Assembly (NCBI GenBank): GCA_024234075.1
Contig: JACKOV010000003.1
Location: 434,001 to 498,000, forward strand
Source of the DNA: Nevskiaceae bacterium
Lineage (GTDB): Bacteria > Pseudomonadota > Gammaproteobacteria > Steroidobacterales > Steroidobacteraceae
Direction of reading: 5' to 3'
DNA length: 64,000 bases
Shown: positions 63,941-64,000 of the stretch, piece after piece
Layout of the letters: the number at the start of each line of letters is the position of its first letter
Numbering within the stretch: position 1 is the stretch's first letter
Made by a program: the position numbers and the translations under genes
Notes under the pieces: generated by a model
What the model was told of the DNA's origin: nothing
Seen by the model: the letters and a program-made list of their open reading frames with translations, nothing else
The model's database searches: none

Positions 63941-63968
63941 ACAAAGCCCCTCCGGGGAGGGGCTTTGT
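63941..63968. terminator. Strong symmetric hairpin terminator
   Basis: ACAAAGCCCCTCC and GGAGGGGCTTTGT form a perfect 13-base stem around a GG core, with A/T-rich ends that give U-runs in either direction. It is placed 150 bases upstream of pilB. On the minus strand it would end a gene lying to the right of the window. The 25 bases to its right contain a minus-strand TAA that could be the end of that gene (pilA would be usual here, but this is not visible). Confidence 0.8.
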
Positions 63969-64000
63969 GGGACCGACAGGTCACTGCAGCGGGGTTTAGC

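Overview
The window is chromosomal DNA of a high-GC gammaproteobacterium. The evidence is the order murA, degS-like protease, petABC, sspAB, yraN, lpoA, rsmI, rnpB, dcw cluster, lpxC, dciA, M23 peptidase, secA, mutT, which is conserved in Pseudomonas-like gammaproteobacteria. LpoA, SspB, ZapD and the DegS-type protease point the same way. I cannot name the genus; a deep-branching group (Nevskiales, Chromatiales or Xanthomonadales-like) is a guess.

Region 1 (1-10.1 kb): murA faces a DegS-like membrane-anchored protease. A cytochrome bc1 operon (petABC) follows and reads into sspA and sspB. YraN and LpoA lie on the minus strand, divergent from rsmI.

Region 2 (10.1-30.1 kb): rnpB, then the complete division and cell wall cluster mraZ-rsmH-ftsL-ftsI-murE-murF-mraY-murD-ftsW-murG-murC-murB-ddl-ftsQ-ftsA-ftsZ, then lpxC. 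Most junctions overlap by 1-4 bases. A strong promoter and a MraZ operator of three clear repeats plus one degenerate repeat precede mraZ.

Region 3 (30.1-35.6 kb): a patch of decayed genes (a TonB-dependent receptor tail and a possible LysR piece), dciA on the minus strand, a cyclic-di-GMP-I riboswitch ahead of an M23 endopeptidase, then secA and mutT.

Region 4 (35.6-57.5 kb): an accessory block between mutT and the yacG-zapD-coaE-pilDCB operon, which are close neighbours in related genomes. It carries an aldehyde dehydrogenase, a TonB C-terminal-domain protein, a receiver-domain remnant, a soluble PAS chemoreceptor with a possible sigma-28 promoter, an SDR with an apparent export signal, a rhomboid protease, a Nudix hydrolase, a heavy-metal RND efflux system with His-rich accessory proteins, a beta-carbonic anhydrase, and a divergent pair of S9 peptidases.

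Region 5 (57.5-64 kb, minus strand): a tightly packed operon pilB-pilC-pilD-coaE-zapD-yacG-GST, with a strong terminator hairpin just upstream of pilB at the right edge.

The main theme is envelope construction and division (MurA to Ddl, FtsLIWQAZ, ZapD, LpxC, LpoA, M23, SecA). The strongest regulatory observation is the cyclic-di-GMP riboswitch on the peptidoglycan endopeptidase. I saw no tRNA, rRNA, CRISPR array, insertion sequence or prophage.
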